DNA from: Betaproteobacteria bacterium HGW-Betaproteobacteria-9
Lineage (GTDB): Bacteria; Pseudomonadota; Gammaproteobacteria; Burkholderiales; Burkholderiaceae_C
Length of the DNA: 64,000 nt
Assembly (NCBI GenBank): GCA_002842215.1
Contig: PHCC01000006.1
Location: 124,001-188,000 of the forward strand
Reading direction: 5' to 3'
In this document: one piece after another, positions 35,357-43,964 of the stretch
Position numbering within the stretch: the first letter of the stretch is position 1
Layout: each line of letters opens with the position of its first letter
Translations under genes and position numbers: made by a program
The notes under the pieces: model-generated
What the model was told of the DNA's origin: nothing
The model's input: the letters and a program-made list of their open reading frames with translations, nothing else
Databases searched by the model: none

Positions 35357-36709
35357 TGAATACACCACCGAAGCCACGACCACGATCACGGTGATGCAGA
35401 CCAGGTTGAGCACCAGGCCGCAGCGCATCATCGTGGCCTGCGGCACCTGGTCGGTGGCAAAAACGATGGCGTTGGGCGGCGTGGCCACCGGCAGCATGAA
35501 GGCACACGATGCCGCCACCGCAATCGCGGCCGCGAGCAGCGGCGCGGGCAGACCGAGCACCTGCGCCACACCGAGGAAGATCGGCACCATCAGCGCGGCG
35601 CTGGCGGTGTTGCTGACCAGCTCGGTGAGGAAGACCACGAAGCTCACCACCCCGAGCAGCAGCCAGAGCGTAGACGCGCCGTGCATGGCCACCACCAGCC
35701 CGTTGGCGAGAAAACGGCTGGCGCCGCTGGTCTGCATGACCTGGCTGAGCGCCAGACCGCCCCCGAACAGCAGCAGCACGCCCCAGTGCGTCTGGCGCTC
35801 GACGGTTTCCCAGTCCATCACCCGGCTGGCCACCAGCGCCACGATGGCGGCCACGGCGACCCAGCTGTCCACGTCGGTCGCGATGCCCAGCGCGCGGCCC
35901 AGCGGCTCGGCGGCCATCCAGCCGGCGGCGGTGAGCGCGAAGATGAGCAGCGTGGTCCGCCGCCCAGGGGTCCAGTCAAAGGGTTCGTCTTCCAGCTTCA
36001 GCTGCCCACCCAGGCGCGGTCGCAGCAGGCCATACAGCACCGTCGCCATCAGGGGCAGCAACAGGAGCACCAGCGGCACGCCGAAACGCATCCACTCGGC
36101 AAAACCGATGCCCGCCTGCGCGGCGGCGATGGCGTTGGGCGGACTGCCCACCAGGGTGCCGATACCGCCGATGCTGGCGCTGTAGGCCACACCCAGCAGC
36201 ACGAAGGCGCGTTCGCGCGGGCCCACGTCGTCGGCGGCGCCCTGTGTGTGCAGCAGGCCCAGCGCCATCGGCAGCATCAGGGCCGCCGTGGCGGTGTTGC
36301 TGATCCACATCGAGAGCAGCGCGGTCAGACCAAACAGCAAGACCACCGCCAGTGCGCGGCGCCCGGTGGCGAGGCGCAGCACCGCATGCGCCAGCGCGCG
36401 GTCCAGTCCCTGCTGTTGCAGCGCCGCGGCCAGCGCAAAGCCGCCGAGGAAAAGAAAAATGATCGGATGGGCAAACGAAGCCAGGGCCTCGCGCAGGCTC
36501 ATCAGGCCGGCCGCCACCGCCAGCAGCGGCACCAGCAACGCGGTCACGCTCAGGTGCAGCGCCTGCGTCATCCACAGGCCGCCAATCAGGGTGAACAGGG
36601 CGAGGCCCGCGCGCAAGGCCTCGGGTCCGGGCGTGGCCAGGTGCACCCCGCCGGCCAGCGTGAGGCAGACCAGCGCGCGCAGCGGTGCGCCTGGGGAGCT
36701 CAAGGCCAT
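35354..36709 (-). CDS. SLC13/DASS family anion transporter
   Basis: The 451-residue membrane protein has about eleven hydrophobic segments and the two SNT hairpin motifs of the divalent anion/sodium symporter family: MWISNTATAALMLPMAL and ELVSNTASAALMVPIFL, each followed by a Pro-Pro-Asn site (VGSPPNAIAAA and ATPPNAIVFA). Substrates in the family include C4-dicarboxylates, citrate and sulfate; the sequence alone does not tell. It starts one base after the stop of the universal stress protein gene, so the two are co-transcribed. Confidence 0.93.
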   Translation of the reverse strand: MALSSPGAPLRALVCLTLAGGVHLATPGPEALRAGLALFTLIGGLWMTQALHLSVTALLVPLLAVAAGLMSLREALASFAHPIIFLFLGGFALAAALQQQGLDRALAHAVLRLATGRRALAVVLLFGLTALLSMWISNTATAALMLPMALGLLHTQGAADDVGPRERAFVLLGVAYSASIGGIGTLVGSPPNAIAAAQAGIGFAEWMRFGVPLVLLLLPLMATVLYGLLRPRLGGQLKLEDEPFDWTPGRRTTLLIFALTAAGWMAAEPLGRALGIATDVDSWVAVAAIVALVASRVMDWETVERQTHWGVLLLFGGGLALSQVMQTSGASRFLANGLVVAMHGASTLWLLLGVVSFVVFLTELVSNTASAALMVPIFLGVAQVLGLPAPLLAAAIAVAASCAFMLPVATPPNAIVFATDQVPQATMMRCGLVLNLVCITVIVVVASVVYS

Positions 36710-36710
36710 G

Positions 36711-37604
36711 TCAGGTGGCTTTCGAGGTGGACACCAGCACGTCGGTGCTGCCTTCGGCGAGCACGTGTTTGGTCACGCTGCCCAGCAGCAGGTCTTCGGT
36801 GGCCGACTGGCCGTGTTTGCCGAGCACCACCAGGTCGCAGTCGCGTTCCTGTTCCTGCTCCACGATGCGCTGCGACGCTTCACCCTCGATCACGCAGGCT
36901 TCCCACTGACCGGGTTTCAGGCCCGCCTGCGCGGCGAGTTCGTTCACGCGTTGCACGGCTTCGGCGCGCGCCTGGACGCGGTAGTGGTCGATGGTGGCGG
37001 CGTCGACACCGGCGTAGTGCAGTTTGTCTTCGAACGGCACCTGGAACGCATTGAGCAGCACCAAGCGGGCGTGGGGTGCCACACGGCGCGCGACGGTCAC
37101 CGCCTGCATCGACCAGGGCGAAAAATCCAGCGCCAGCAGGACCCGGCGGTAGGGCTCGTGGGGCGTCTGCCGCACCACCAGCACGGGACGCTGGGTGCGG
37201 CGCAGCAGGCGCTCCGAGGTAGAGCCCAGCACCAGCCGGCGCAAGAAGCCCGCGCCGCGGGCGCCCAGTACCAGCAGGGCCGCGTCCAGCGCATCGGCCT
37301 GGCGCCCGATCTCGCCCAGCACCGGGCCGCTGGTACCGACCGTGTCCACCTTGATGTTGTGGCGGATCTCCAGGCTGTCGGCCAGCTGCTGCAGTTGCTG
37401 GCGGCTCGCTTCCAGCAGACTGGCTTCGCTGGCGTGCCCGACGCCCAGCCACTGCCGCAACTCGGCCAGGGTTTCTCCGGGCGTCACATGCAGCAGCGTC
37501 AGCGGGCTGCCGGTTTCCACGGCCAGCAGCGCGGCGCGATCGGCTGCGTGTCGGGCGGGGCCGGAGAGGTCGGTGGTGGCGAGAATCGGTCCCCAGGTGT
37601 TCAT
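36711..37604 (-). CDS. Tandem universal stress protein (UspA x2)
   Basis: The 297 residues hold two UspA domains (about 4-146 and 152-295). The first has VLGARGAGFLRRLVLGSTSERLLRR and the second VLGKHGQSATEDLLLGSVTKHVL, both the G-2x-G-9x-G(S/T) ATP-binding pattern. It is cytoplasmic, and its link to a cation/proton antiporter by a four-base overlap (37601-37604) fits a role in sensing ATP or stress to control ion transport. UspA-transporter pairs occur widely, but the control itself is inference. Confidence 0.92.
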   Translation of the reverse strand: MNTWGPILATTDLSGPARHAADRAALLAVETGSPLTLLHVTPGETLAELRQWLGVGHASEASLLEASRQQLQQLADSLEIRHNIKVDTVGTSGPVLGEIGRQADALDAALLVLGARGAGFLRRLVLGSTSERLLRRTQRPVLVVRQTPHEPYRRVLLALDFSPWSMQAVTVARRVAPHARLVLLNAFQVPFEDKLHYAGVDAATIDHYRVQARAEAVQRVNELAAQAGLKPGQWEACVIEGEASQRIVEQEQERDCDLVVLGKHGQSATEDLLLGSVTKHVLAEGSTDVLVSTSKAT

Positions 37605-39268
37605 GGTGTGGGCTCCTTGCGGTGGATCGTACGGGCGAGTTGCCCGGCCGCGTGGTCTGCGGCGTCTTCGAAGGGGTTGAGGATATGGCGCACGCCCGCA
37701 TGGCCGAGCGCGCGGCCGTGGGCCGCGTCGCGCACCGCGGCCACCACCTGGCCTTCGAAGCGTGCGCTCTTCAGCGCATGCAGCAAGGCGCGGTTCGAAT
37801 CCCACTGGGGAAAGGTGGTGACGACCCACTGCACTTGCGTCAGTGGCAGGGTTTCCAGGAAATCCGGGTCTTCCCCGTCGCCGAACTGCACCGGTAACTG
37901 CAGGGCCTGCAGCGTTTTCACCGCCTCGGGATCAAAGTCCACGCCGATCGCTTCCACGCCCGCCGCCCGGAGCTGCCTCAGCAGCCGGCTGCCGTAGCGT
38001 CCCAGCCCGAACACGATCACCTCGGCCCGGGCATGATCGCCCGGCTGCTGCTCGGCGGCCAGCTCACGGAAGGGCTGCCGGCGCTCGAACCATCCCAGCC
38101 AGGGCGCCAGGCGTTCGTAGAGTGGTTGCGAGTACAAGATCATGTAGGTGGACAGCGTGATCGTGATCACCCCGACCAAGGTCGTCAGGCCCAGCGCAGA
38201 TGCACCCACATGACCGAGCGTGATGCCCATTGCCATGAACACGATGGAGAACTCGCTGATCTGGGCCACCGTCAGGCCGGCCATGAAACCGGTGCGTTTG
38301 CGGTAGCCCATGTAGCCCATGATGGCCATGACGATCAGCGGGTTGCCGATCAGCACGAACAGCGACAGCAGCACCGCCGGCCCCACTTCGGCGCCCAGGG
38401 TGGAGAAGTCGAGCCGGGCGCCCAGGTCGATGAAGAAGAACAGCAGCAGGAAGTCGCGGATGCCCGTCAGGCGCGCGTTCATGGCTTCGCGGTAGGGGGT
38501 GGAGGCCAGCGAGAAACCCGCCAGGAAGGCGCCGGCCTCTTTGCTGAAGCCGGCCCATTCGCCCACGGCCGCCAGCGCCACCCCCCAGGCGATGGCGAAC
38601 ACCAGCAGCAGCTCCTGCGAGCGGGCCATGGACGCCACCACCCGAGGCAGCACCCAGCGCATCAGCAAGAACATCAGCGCGGCCGCCAGCGCCAGGCGCC
38701 AGGCCAGCGAAAGGGCCAGGTCGATCAGCGCCGTTTCGCTGCCGTCGGCGCCGCCAGCGCCGCGCAGGGCGCTCATGGCCATCATGGCGATGACCACGGC
38801 CAGGTCCTGCACGATCAGGAAGCCCACGGCGATGCGCCCGTGCAGGCTGTCGAGCTCGCGCTTGTCCGACAGCAGCTTGACGATGATGATGGTGCTCGAA
38901 AAAGTGAGCGCCACCGCGACGTACAGGGCCTCCACCCATTCGCGGCCCAGCGCCATCACGATCGCAAAACCGATCACGATGGTGAAGCTCAGCTGGCCCA
39001 GGCCCGTGGCCAGCGCCACCGGGCCGATGTGGCGGATGTGGTGCAGATCGAGCTTCAGGCCCACCGCAAACAGCAGCACCGCCACGCCCACCTGGGCCAG
39101 CAGGTCGATCTGGTCGTGCGCCGTGACGAGGCCGAACACGGCCGGCCCCACGACGACGCCGACGACGATGTAGGCGATCAGCACCGGCTGGCGCAGGCGC
39201 ACGAACAAGGCTCCGGTGAGCGCGGAGATCAGCAGCAGGGCGGCAAATTCGGCGAAAGGTTCTTGCAT
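37601..39268 (-). CDS. CPA2 monovalent cation:proton antiporter with TrkA-N domain
   Basis: The 555-residue protein has a Na/H-exchanger membrane domain of about twelve segments (1-390; motifs AVGLKLDLHHIRHIG and SKEAGAFLAGFSLAST) and a C-terminal RCK/TrkA-N domain (about 410-540) with the Rossmann loop VFGLGRYGSRLLRQLR. This is the KefB/KefC/YbaL layout, in which NAD(H) or similar ligands gate K+ or Na+ efflux. It is the first gene of the run antiporter, UspA, SLC13. The 170 bases upstream contain its presumed promoter, divergent from the TetR gene. Confidence 0.93.
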   Translation of the reverse strand: MQEPFAEFAALLLISALTGALFVRLRQPVLIAYIVVGVVVGPAVFGLVTAHDQIDLLAQVGVAVLLFAVGLKLDLHHIRHIGPVALATGLGQLSFTIVIGFAIVMALGREWVEALYVAVALTFSSTIIIVKLLSDKRELDSLHGRIAVGFLIVQDLAVVIAMMAMSALRGAGGADGSETALIDLALSLAWRLALAAALMFLLMRWVLPRVVASMARSQELLLVFAIAWGVALAAVGEWAGFSKEAGAFLAGFSLASTPYREAMNARLTGIRDFLLLFFFIDLGARLDFSTLGAEVGPAVLLSLFVLIGNPLIVMAIMGYMGYRKRTGFMAGLTVAQISEFSIVFMAMGITLGHVGASALGLTTLVGVITITLSTYMILYSQPLYERLAPWLGWFERRQPFRELAAEQQPGDHARAEVIVFGLGRYGSRLLRQLRAAGVEAIGVDFDPEAVKTLQALQLPVQFGDGEDPDFLETLPLTQVQWVVTTFPQWDSNRALLHALKSARFEGQVVAAVRDAAHGRALGHAGVRHILNPFEDAADHAAGQLARTIHRKEPTP

Positions 39269-39405
39269 CGTGGCGAACGGGTTCGGCGGTTGGAAGTGCC
39301 GGTCAAGGGTAACAAACGGACACTACCCGTGCGCCAATACCAGAGCGGGGCGCCGGTCCACTGGGTGAGGTTTCGGACGCATGTCGCCGTCGTCCTATTT
39401 ATACA

Positions 39406-39420
39406 AAGCAAATGCTTGCT
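39406..39420. promoter_or_regulatory. Candidate TetR operator upstream of the carboxylase operon
   Basis: AAGCAAATGCTTGCT contains the inverted pairs AGCAA/TTGCT (four-base spacer, 39407-39420) and AAGCA/TGCTT (two-base spacer). It lies 33 bases upstream of the TetR start at 39453, right after an AT-rich TATTTATAC stretch that may include a -10 box. It is placed well for autoregulation and control of the whole operon. Confidence 0.5.
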
Positions 39421-39452
39421 GAAAATTGCACGGACTGCTATGGTTCGTGTCC

Positions 39453-40133
39453 ATGGACAGCCAACCCGAAGACACCGCCATCCCGGATGCATCCCGACGT
39501 TCCCGCGGACGGCCCCGGAAAACCGAAGACGAACGCGACGACGGCAACCGCCGCCAGGCCTTGATGCGTGCGGCGGCGAAGCTGTTTCGCCAGTACGGAT
39601 TTGCCGCGACCAGCACGCGCGACATCGCCACCGCCGCCGGCATGCGGTCGGGTTCGCCCTTCTACCACTTCGAAAACAAGGAAGCCCTGCTCGCCGGCGT
39701 GATGCACGAGGGCATGCAGAGCGCGCTGCGGCGCCAGACAGCGGCCATGGACAGCGCGGTGGCGGCCGGCGCTGCGGCCGGGCAGACGCTGAGCGCGCGC
39801 GAGTGCCTGCGGACGCTGGTGCGTAACCACCTGGACGTGCTGCTCGGGCCCGACAGCGATTTCATCCCGGTGATGTTGTACGAGTGGCGTTCGCTGTCCG
39901 AAGCACAGCGCAGCGAAGTCAACCGCCTGAAGGCCGAATACGAAGCGGCCTGGGTGCCGGTGTTGCAGGCGCTGCACGCCAGCGGGGAACTGAAGGGCGA
40001 TCCGGGGCTGGCGCGGCTGATGCTGTTTGGTGCCTTGAACTGGTCGGTGCAGTGGTTCGATCCGGACCGCCAGGCTTCGCTGGACGACCTGACGCAGACC
40101 ACGCTGCTGCTGTTTCTGAAGGACGTGTCATGA
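39453..40133 (+). CDS. TetR-family regulator of the acyl-CoA carboxylase operon
   Basis: The 226-residue protein has a basic leader with RRSRGRPRKTEDER, then the TetR helix-turn-helix (about 30-76, FAATSTRDIATAAGMRSGSP and FYHFENKEALLAGVM) and a ligand domain (about 100-226). The AT-hook-like RGRPRK is common in this subclass. The stop overlaps the SDR start (ATGA at 40130). It heads a seven-gene operon for branched or isoprenoid acyl-CoA breakdown, so an acyl-CoA intermediate is the likely inducer, as with AtuR and LiuR-type regulators. That is inference. Confidence 0.88.
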   Translation: MDSQPEDTAIPDASRRSRGRPRKTEDERDDGNRRQALMRAAAKLFRQYGFAATSTRDIATAAGMRSGSPFYHFENKEALLAGVMHEGMQSALRRQTAAMDSAVAAGAAAGQTLSARECLRTLVRNHLDVLLGPDSDFIPVMLYEWRSLSEAQRSEVNRLKAEYEAAWVPVLQALHASGELKGDPGLARLMLFGALNWSVQWFDPDRQASLDDLTQTTLLLFLKDVS

Positions 40134-41020
40134 ATGCTGGCTACCGTTCCGTGTTTGCGCCGGACCTGCTGGCCGGGCAGGTGGTGCTGGTCACCGGCGG
40201 CGGATCGGGCATCGGCCGCTGCACCGCGCACGAACTGGCCAGTCTGGGCGCGCATGTGGTGCTGGTGGGGCGCAATGTCGACAAGCTGCAGGCCACGGCG
40301 GACGAGATCGTGACCGATGGCGGACAAGCGAGTTTCCACGCCTGCGACATCCGCCAGGAAGACGCGGTGCGCCACATGGTCGCGGCCACCGTGGCCAAAC
40401 ACGGCCACATTCACGGCCTGGTGAACAACGCGGGCGGCCAGTACATCACGCCGCTGGAGCAGATCAGCGCCAAGGGCTGGCAGGCGGTGATCGACACCAA
40501 TCTCACCGGCGGCTTTCTGGTGGCGCGCGAGTGTTACCTGCAGAGCATGCAGGCGCAGGGTGGCGCCATCGTCAACATCGTGGCCGACATCTGGGGCTCG
40601 ATGCCGGGCATGGGCCACAGTGGAGCGGCGCGCGCGGGCATGGTCAGCTTCACCGAAACCGCGGCGCTGGAGTGGGCGAAGAGCGGCGTGCGCGTGAATG
40701 CGGTGGCGCCGGGCTACATCGCTTCGAGCGGCATGGACCATTACCCGCCCGAGGCCGGGGCGATGCTGCGCGAGATGCGCACCACCGTGCCGGCCGGGCG
40801 TTTCGGCAACGAGGCGGAAACGTCGGCCGCCATCGTGTTCCTGCTCTCGCCCGCGGCCAGTTTCATCAGCGGCACGGTGCTGCGCGTGGACGGTGCACGG
40901 CCGCAGGTGCGCATGGGCTGGGGCCAGGTGGCGGCGTCGGTGGACGTGCAGGGGCGTGATGCGGTGAAGCCGTTTGAAGGGTTTCACCGGTATGTGACGC
41001 CCAAGGTGTTTCAGACATGA
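40130..41020 (+). CDS. SDR oxidoreductase, AtuG/peroxisomal enoyl-CoA reductase-like
   Basis: The 296-residue protein has the SDR nucleotide loop TGGGSGIGR (22-30), NNAGG (about 98-102) and the C-terminal APGYIASSGM. The usual catalytic YxxxK is replaced: the aligned segment reads MGHSGAARAGM, with His for Tyr and Arg for Lys. The same HSGAARAG pattern is found in peroxisomal trans-2-enoyl-CoA reductases and the AtuG-type SDRs, which suggests 2-enoyl- or 2,4-dienoyl-CoA reduction instead of alcohol oxidation. Both ends overlap neighbours by four bases, so it is inside the operon. Confidence 0.88.
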   Translation: MNAGYRSVFAPDLLAGQVVLVTGGGSGIGRCTAHELASLGAHVVLVGRNVDKLQATADEIVTDGGQASFHACDIRQEDAVRHMVAATVAKHGHIHGLVNNAGGQYITPLEQISAKGWQAVIDTNLTGGFLVARECYLQSMQAQGGAIVNIVADIWGSMPGMGHSGAARAGMVSFTETAALEWAKSGVRVNAVAPGYIASSGMDHYPPEAGAMLREMRTTVPAGRFGNEAETSAAIVFLLSPAASFISGTVLRVDGARPQVRMGWGQVAASVDVQGRDAVKPFEGFHRYVTPKVFQT

Positions 41021-42636
41021 GCTTTCAATCCAGCTTCAATCCCCACAGCGAGCAGGCCGTGCAACGCCGCGAAGCCATGCTCGCGCGCATCGCCCAGCTG
41101 CGCGCGCTCGAAGACCGCGCCGCCCAGGCCTCGGCGAAATCCCGACCGGTGTTCGACAAGCGTGGCCAGTTGCTGCCGCGCGAGCGCATCGGCCTGCTGC
41201 TGGACCCGGGCGCGCCCTTTCTGCCGCTGTGTTCGCTCGCCGGCTTTCTGCAGGACAGCAAGGACCCGGACAAGTCGGTGCCCGGCGGCGGCGTCGTGGC
41301 CGGCATCGGTTTCATACGTGGCGTGCGCTGCATGGTGGTGGCGAGCGACTCGGGCATCGAAGCCGGCGCGATCCAGCCGCGCGGTCTGGAGAAGATCCTG
41401 CGCGTGCAGGCGATCGCGCTCGAACAGAAGTTGCCCTTTGTGCACCTGGTGGAAAGCGCGGGCGCCAACCTCACCAAATACCAGGTCGAAGGCTTCGTGC
41501 TCGGCGGTGCGCTGTTCCGCAACCTCGCGCGCCTCTCGGCCGCCGGTCTGCCGGTGATCACCGTGCAGCACGGTTCGGGCACGGCGGGCGGCGCCTACAT
41601 GCCGGGCTTGAGCGACGTGGTGATCATGGTGCGCGGGCGCTCGCGCGCCTTCCTCGCCGGCCCGCCGCTGCTCATGGCCGCGACCGGTGAGGTGGCGACG
41701 GAAGAGGAACTGGGCGGGGCCGAGATGCACACCGGCGTGTCGGGGCTGGGGGAGTACCTGGCGGAGGACGACCGGGAGGCGCTGGGCTTGGCTCGGCAGG
41801 TGGTGGGGCAGTTGGACTGGTTGTCGCGGGCCCCCACCCCAGCCCACCGACCCCTCCACGAAGCTGATGACCTGCTCGCTCTCATGCCCCCCCACCATCG
41901 CGAACCCGTGGACATGCGCGACATCCTGCTGCGCATCACCGACACCTCCGACATCCTTGAATTCAAACCGCTCTACGGCGCTGCTACCGTCTGCGCCCAG
42001 GCGCGCATCGGTGGCCACGCGGTCGGCCTGATCAGCAACAACGGCCCGATCGACGTGGCCGGCGCCAACAAGGCCACGCACTTCATCCAGTGGATGTGCC
42101 AGCTCGGCCACCCCATCGTTTACCTGCAGAACACCACCGGCTACATGGTCGGCAAGGACAGCGAGCAGGCCGGCATGATCAAACACGGCAGCAAGATGAT
42201 CCAGGCCGTGACCAGCGCCACCGTGCCGCAGATCACCATCCAGTGCGGGGCGTCGTTCGGCGCCGGCAACTACGGCATGTGTGGCCGGGGTTATGCGCCG
42301 CGCTTCCTGTTCAGCTGGCCCAACGCGCGCACCGCCGTGATGGGCGGCGAGCAGGCCGCCCGCACCATGCAGATCGTGGCCGAAGCCGGCATGGCGCGCA
42401 AAGGCATCCCGACCGATACGCCCGAAGTGAAGGCGCAGATGCAGGCGCAGTTTGACCAGATCGTGAACGTGTTTGAAAGCCAGGCCGATGCGTTTTACAC
42501 CAGCGGCCTGGTGCTCGACGACGGTGTGATCGACCCGCGCGACACGCGCGCCGTGCTCGCCTTCTGCCTCGACACCTGCGCCGAAGCGGCGGCGCGCCAG
42601 CCCAGGCCGATGCAGTTCGGCGTGGCGCGCATGTGA
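41017..42636 (+). CDS. Acyl-CoA carboxylase beta subunit, geranyl-CoA type (AtuC-like)
   Basis: The 539-residue carboxyltransferase has the two crotonase-type halves, with AGANLTKYQVEGF, HGSGTAGGAYMPGLSDVVIMV and CGASFGAGNYGMCGRGYAPRF. It lacks the methylcrotonyl-CoA carboxylase pattern GGANLPRQDEVFPD. In the block that aligns with FGRIFFNQANMSA of those enzymes it reads GGALFRNLARLSA, so Phe is replaced by Gly. Structural work on geranyl-CoA carboxylase, as I recall, links that Phe-to-Gly change to acceptance of the longer terpenoid chain. With the biotin subunit at 44807 it would carboxylate geranyl-CoA or a similar 3-methyl-2-enoyl-CoA. The substrate call is inference. Confidence 0.87.
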   Translation: MSFQSSFNPHSEQAVQRREAMLARIAQLRALEDRAAQASAKSRPVFDKRGQLLPRERIGLLLDPGAPFLPLCSLAGFLQDSKDPDKSVPGGGVVAGIGFIRGVRCMVVASDSGIEAGAIQPRGLEKILRVQAIALEQKLPFVHLVESAGANLTKYQVEGFVLGGALFRNLARLSAAGLPVITVQHGSGTAGGAYMPGLSDVVIMVRGRSRAFLAGPPLLMAATGEVATEEELGGAEMHTGVSGLGEYLAEDDREALGLARQVVGQLDWLSRAPTPAHRPLHEADDLLALMPPHHREPVDMRDILLRITDTSDILEFKPLYGAATVCAQARIGGHAVGLISNNGPIDVAGANKATHFIQWMCQLGHPIVYLQNTTGYMVGKDSEQAGMIKHGSKMIQAVTSATVPQITIQCGASFGAGNYGMCGRGYAPRFLFSWPNARTAVMGGEQAARTMQIVAEAGMARKGIPTDTPEVKAQMQAQFDQIVNVFESQADAFYTSGLVLDDGVIDPRDTRAVLAFCLDTCAEAAARQPRPMQFGVARM

Positions 42637-42658
42637 CCCCACACCACAGGAGACAGCC

Positions 42659-43831
42659 ATGCAGTTCAGCCACGAACACCGCGAAATCCAGGCCACGCTC
42701 AAGCGCTACATCGACGAGCACATCAACCCGCACGTGGACGAATGGGAAGCGGCCGAAATCTTCCCGGCGCACGAGGTCTTCAAAGGGCTGGGCCGGCTGG
42801 GCCTGCTGGGCCTGACCAAGCCCGAAGCTTTCGGCGGCGCGGGGCTGGACTATTCGTACAGCCTGGCCATGGCCGAGACGCTGGGCCACATCCACTGCGG
42901 CGGCGTGCCCATGGCCATCGGCGTGCAGACCGACATGGCCACGCCCGCGCTGGCCCGCTTCGGCAGCGACGAGCTGCGCGCCCAGTTCCTCGCCCCGGCG
43001 ATTGCCGGCGACATGGTCGGCTGCATCGGCGTGAGCGAGCCCGGCGCGGGCAGCGATGTCTCCGCCATCAAGACCGTGGCGCGCAAGGACGGTGACGACT
43101 ACGTCATCAGCGGCCAGAAGATGTGGATCACCAACAGCCTGCAGGCCGACTGGATGTGCATGCTGGTCAACACCAGCGACGGCCCCGCGCACAAGAACAA
43201 GAGCCTGGTCATGGTGCCGCTGCGCGAGAACGGCAAGACCGTCAAAGGCTTCGAGGTCGGCCAGAAGATAAACAAAATCGGCATGAACAGCAGCGACACC
43301 GGCCTGCTGTTCTTCGACGAGGTGCGCGTGCCGCAGCGCTACCGCATCGGCGCCGAGGGCGCGGGCTTCATCTACCAGATGCAGCAGTTCCAGGAGGAGC
43401 GCCTGTGGGCCGCGGCCAGCTGCATCCAGAGCCTCACCAACTGCATCCAGTGGACCGTGGACTACGCGCAGGAACGCCAGCTGTTCGGCGCCACGCTGGC
43501 CGACCAGCAATGGGTGCAGTTCAAGCTGGCCGAACTCAAGACCGAGGTGGAGAGCCTGCGCGCATTGACCTACCAGGCCTGTGAACACTACGTGGCCGGC
43601 GAGGACGTGACCGAGTGGGCCACCATGGCCAAGCTCAAGGCCGGTCGCCTGAACCGCACCGTGCCTGACACCTGCCTGCAATTCTGGGGTGGCATGGGCT
43701 ACACGTGGGAAAACAAGGTTTCGCGCATGTTTCGTGACGGGCGGCTGGCGTCGATTGGCGGTGGGGCTGACGAGGTGATGCTGGGCATCCTGACCAAGAT
43801 GATGGGGATCGCGAAGAGGGCGGTGAAGTGA
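42659..43831 (+). CDS. Acyl-CoA dehydrogenase (AtuD-like)
   Basis: This 390-residue flavoprotein has N-terminal helices (FSHEHREIQATLKRYIDE), a FAD/substrate strand GCIGVSEPGAGSDVSAIKT and KMWITNSLQADW, and C-terminal GGMGYTWENKVSRMFRDGR. The base Glu is likely in FQEERLWAAA, the site used by isovaleryl- and long-chain enzymes, because the EGT site of other classes reads GGGADEVM. Its place right after the carboxylase beta subunit matches citronellyl-CoA dehydrogenase AtuD. It starts 22 bases downstream with ACAGGAGACAGCC before the ATG. A second, less similar dehydrogenase ends the operon. Confidence 0.9.
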   Translation: MQFSHEHREIQATLKRYIDEHINPHVDEWEAAEIFPAHEVFKGLGRLGLLGLTKPEAFGGAGLDYSYSLAMAETLGHIHCGGVPMAIGVQTDMATPALARFGSDELRAQFLAPAIAGDMVGCIGVSEPGAGSDVSAIKTVARKDGDDYVISGQKMWITNSLQADWMCMLVNTSDGPAHKNKSLVMVPLRENGKTVKGFEVGQKINKIGMNSSDTGLLFFDEVRVPQRYRIGAEGAGFIYQMQQFQEERLWAAASCIQSLTNCIQWTVDYAQERQLFGATLADQQWVQFKLAELKTEVESLRALTYQACEHYVAGEDVTEWATMAKLKAGRLNRTVPDTCLQFWGGMGYTWENKVSRMFRDGRLASIGGGADEVMLGILTKMMGIAKRAVK

Positions 43832-43837
43832 AGCCAG

Positions 43838-43946
43838 CCCTCACCCCAGCCCTCTCCCGCAAGCGGGAGAGGGAGTTGAAAACCCTTCTCGCCGGAGACC
43901 GTGTCTTACCCCCTCTCCCGCGTGCGGGAGAGGGCAGGGGTGAGGG
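43838..43946. repeat. Inverted pair of REP-like palindromes
   Basis: Two copies face each other. The first runs CCCTCACCCCAGCCCTCTCC to GCGGGAGAGGG (43838-43873). The second is its near reverse complement, CCCTCTCCCGC to GGGGTGAGGG (43911-43946). A unique core of about 37 bases lies between them. Each copy forms its own hairpin and the pair could form a larger one. The element lies inside the operon between the dehydrogenase and the hydratase, and a single copy is at 24852. Confidence 0.9.
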
Positions 43947-43964
43947 TGCCCCAGGAGCCCATTC

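Noticed and set aside
41011..43681. Long open frames on the minus strand opposite the carboxylase operon
   Set aside because: They lie antisense to well-supported enzymes and contain only low-complexity His/Arg/Ala sequence.
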